From the NCBI RefSeq assembly GCF_003194585.1, contig NZ_QHKZ01000003.1:62001-126000 (forward strand): 64,000 nt of DNA. The letters are read 5' to 3'. Made by a program: the position numbers and the translations under genes. Source of the DNA: Nocardioides daejeonensis. GTDB lineage: Bacteria > Actinomycetota > Actinomycetes > Propionibacteriales > Nocardioidaceae. Below the pieces are notes generated by a model. It was not told where the DNA came from. It made no database searches and was given only the letters and a program-made list of their open reading frames with translations. Shown piece after piece: positions 62,858 to 64,000 of this stretch (its first letter is position 1; every line of letters begins with the position of its first letter).

Positions 62858-64000
62858 ATGCAACTGAAGCTGTCGGCAGAGGACGCGGCGTTCCGCGAGG
62901 AGCTCCGCACGTTCTTCACCACGCAGGTCCCTGCGGAGATCCGGGAGGCGGTGCTGGCCCGCAGAGAACTGACCAAGGACCAGTTCGTGCAGAGTCAGCG
63001 GATCCTCAACGCCGCCGGCTACGCCGTGCCGCACTGGCCTGTCGAGTGGGGTGGCCGCAACTGGACCGAGCTGCAGCGCCATCTGTGGCACGAGGAGATG
63101 CAGCGAGCCGGCGTACCGGCGCCGTTGGCGTTCAACGCCTCGATGGTCGGGCCGGTGATCGCTGCCTTCGGCAGCCAGGAGATCAAGGAGCGCTTCCTGC
63201 CAGCGACCGCCAACCTCGACATCTGGTGGAGTCAGGGCTTCTCCGAGCCCGACGCCGGCTCCGACCTGGCCTCGTTGCGCACCACCGCGGTCCGCGACGG
63301 CGACCACTTCGTGGTGAACGGCCAGAAGACCTGGACCACGCTGGGACAGTACGGCGACTGGATCTTCTGCCTGGTGCGCACCGACGCGGAAGTCCGCAAG
63401 CAGGCTGGCATCTCCTTCCTGCTCATCGACATGACCAGTCCGGGGCTGGAAGTGCGCCCCATCGAGCTGATCGACGGCGGCCACGAGGTCAACGAGGTGT
63501 GGTTCACCGACGTCCGGGTGCCGGCGGAGAACCTCGTGGGCGAACTCAACAAGGGCTGGGACTACGCGAAGTTCCTCCTCGGCAACGAACGCGTGGGCGT
63601 GGCGCCCGTCGGCGCCACCAAGCGAGTGCTGGCCGAGGCGAAGAAGTGGGCAGCCGAGGTGGGGCAGCTGGACGATCCGCTGACGGCGGCCCGGATCGCC
63701 GAGCTGGAGAACGACCTGCTCGCCCTGGAGCTCACCGCGGTGCGGGTCGCCGCCAACTCGGCCGACGGCAAGCCGCACCCCGCCTCCTCGGTGCTCAAGC
63801 TGCGCGGCACCGAGTTGCAGCAGGCGGTCAGCGAGCTCGCGCTCGATCTCGCCGGGCCGGCAGGACTCTCCTGCTTCGCCGGTGAGGGCGCCCTGGCGCC
63901 GGAATGGTCGCGTCGCTCGACGCCGGTCTACCTCAACCTCCGCAAGGCCTCCATCTACGGCGGCTCCAACGAAGTGCAGAGGCAGATCATCGCCCGCACG
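62858..64000 (+). CDS. Acyl-CoA dehydrogenase, partial (3' end outside window)
   Basis: At least 381 residues of a flavin-dependent acyl-CoA dehydrogenase: WWSQGFSEPDAGSDLASLRTTAV (flavin/substrate region) and the C-terminal signature IYGGSNEVQRQIIA are present, so only a few residues are missing. AGGAAAGG precedes the ATG at 62858. It oxidises an acyl-CoA at the alpha-beta bond. Style resembles the FadE enzymes of actinobacterial sterol or branched-acid catabolism, but the substrate cannot be read. Confidence 0.92.
   Translation, partial: MQLKLSAEDAAFREELRTFFTTQVPAEIREAVLARRELTKDQFVQSQRILNAAGYAVPHWPVEWGGRNWTELQRHLWHEEMQRAGVPAPLAFNASMVGPVIAAFGSQEIKERFLPATANLDIWWSQGFSEPDAGSDLASLRTTAVRDGDHFVVNGQKTWTTLGQYGDWIFCLVRTDAEVRKQAGISFLLIDMTSPGLEVRPIELIDGGHEVNEVWFTDVRVPAENLVGELNKGWDYAKFLLGNERVGVAPVGATKRVLAEAKKWAAEVGQLDDPLTAARIAELENDLLALELTAVRVAANSADGKPHPASSVLKLRGTELQQAVSELALDLAGPAGLSCFAGEGALAPEWSRRSTPVYLNLRKASIYGGSNEVQRQIIART

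Overview
The window is chromosomal DNA from a high-GC Gram-positive actinobacterium. The evidence is a complete-looking mce/yrbE lipid-import operon, a CIRCE-controlled stand-alone groEL, DUF3263 and LytR_C genes, many GTG starts and ATGA/GTGA stop-start overlaps, an IdeR-type iron box, and LuxR/NarL and PucR regulators. Gene content and style resemble Nocardioides or a close relative; this is an inference from memory, not a search.

Layout. 1-7.8 kb (- strand): an mce operon whose ATPase and first permease are fused in one protein; it runs off the left edge inside the lipoprotein gene. 8.0-9.0 kb: DUF6907 protein and two small XRE regulators. 9.2-13.7 kb and 18.6-27.7 kb: an island of secreted or surface proteins (paralogous exported proteins, an RCC1-like propeller protein, a split copper amine oxidase relative, a lytic transglycosylase, a collagen-like protein) plus a PucR-type regulator coupled to a degenerate P-type ATPase. 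Seven copies of a palindrome, TTGTCAC-N4-GTGACAA, lie in the intergenic gaps of this island and in the gap upstream of the mce operon, and nowhere else that I found. 14.0-18.2 kb: a three-gene SIR2 / middle protein / Rad50-like SMC operon of the Lamassu (ABC-3C) type, a probable anti-phage system inserted in the island.

27.9-37.7 kb: groEL, an ankyrin lipoprotein, a secreted beta-propeller protein, a two-component system, an ATP-grasp enzyme, an SGNH hydrolase, and a TadG/TadE-like pair. 37.8-45.8 kb: narK-narG-narH-narJ-narI, one overlapping operon for nitrate uptake and respiration. 46.0-47.6 kb: an acyl-CoA synthetase behind a KstR-like inverted repeat. 47.6-53.3 kb: siderophore-iron uptake (binding lipoprotein, flavin reductase, two permeases, ATPase) divergent from an AraC regulator, sharing an iron box. 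53.7-55.1 kb: thrC behind a SAM-I riboswitch. 55.2-60.1 kb: otsB and otsA for trehalose synthesis, with a cyclic-nucleotide-binding protein and an adenylate cyclase coupled to otsA. 60.1-64 kb: a possible frameshifted remnant, an epoxide-hydrolase-like enzyme, an RlmC-like methyltransferase, and an acyl-CoA dehydrogenase cut by the right edge.

The two most interesting features are the palindrome network, which suggests a regulon joining the mce importer to surface proteins and a regulator/pseudo-ATPase pair, and the SIR2-SMC defence operon. No tRNA, rRNA, CRISPR array, transposase or integrase was seen.
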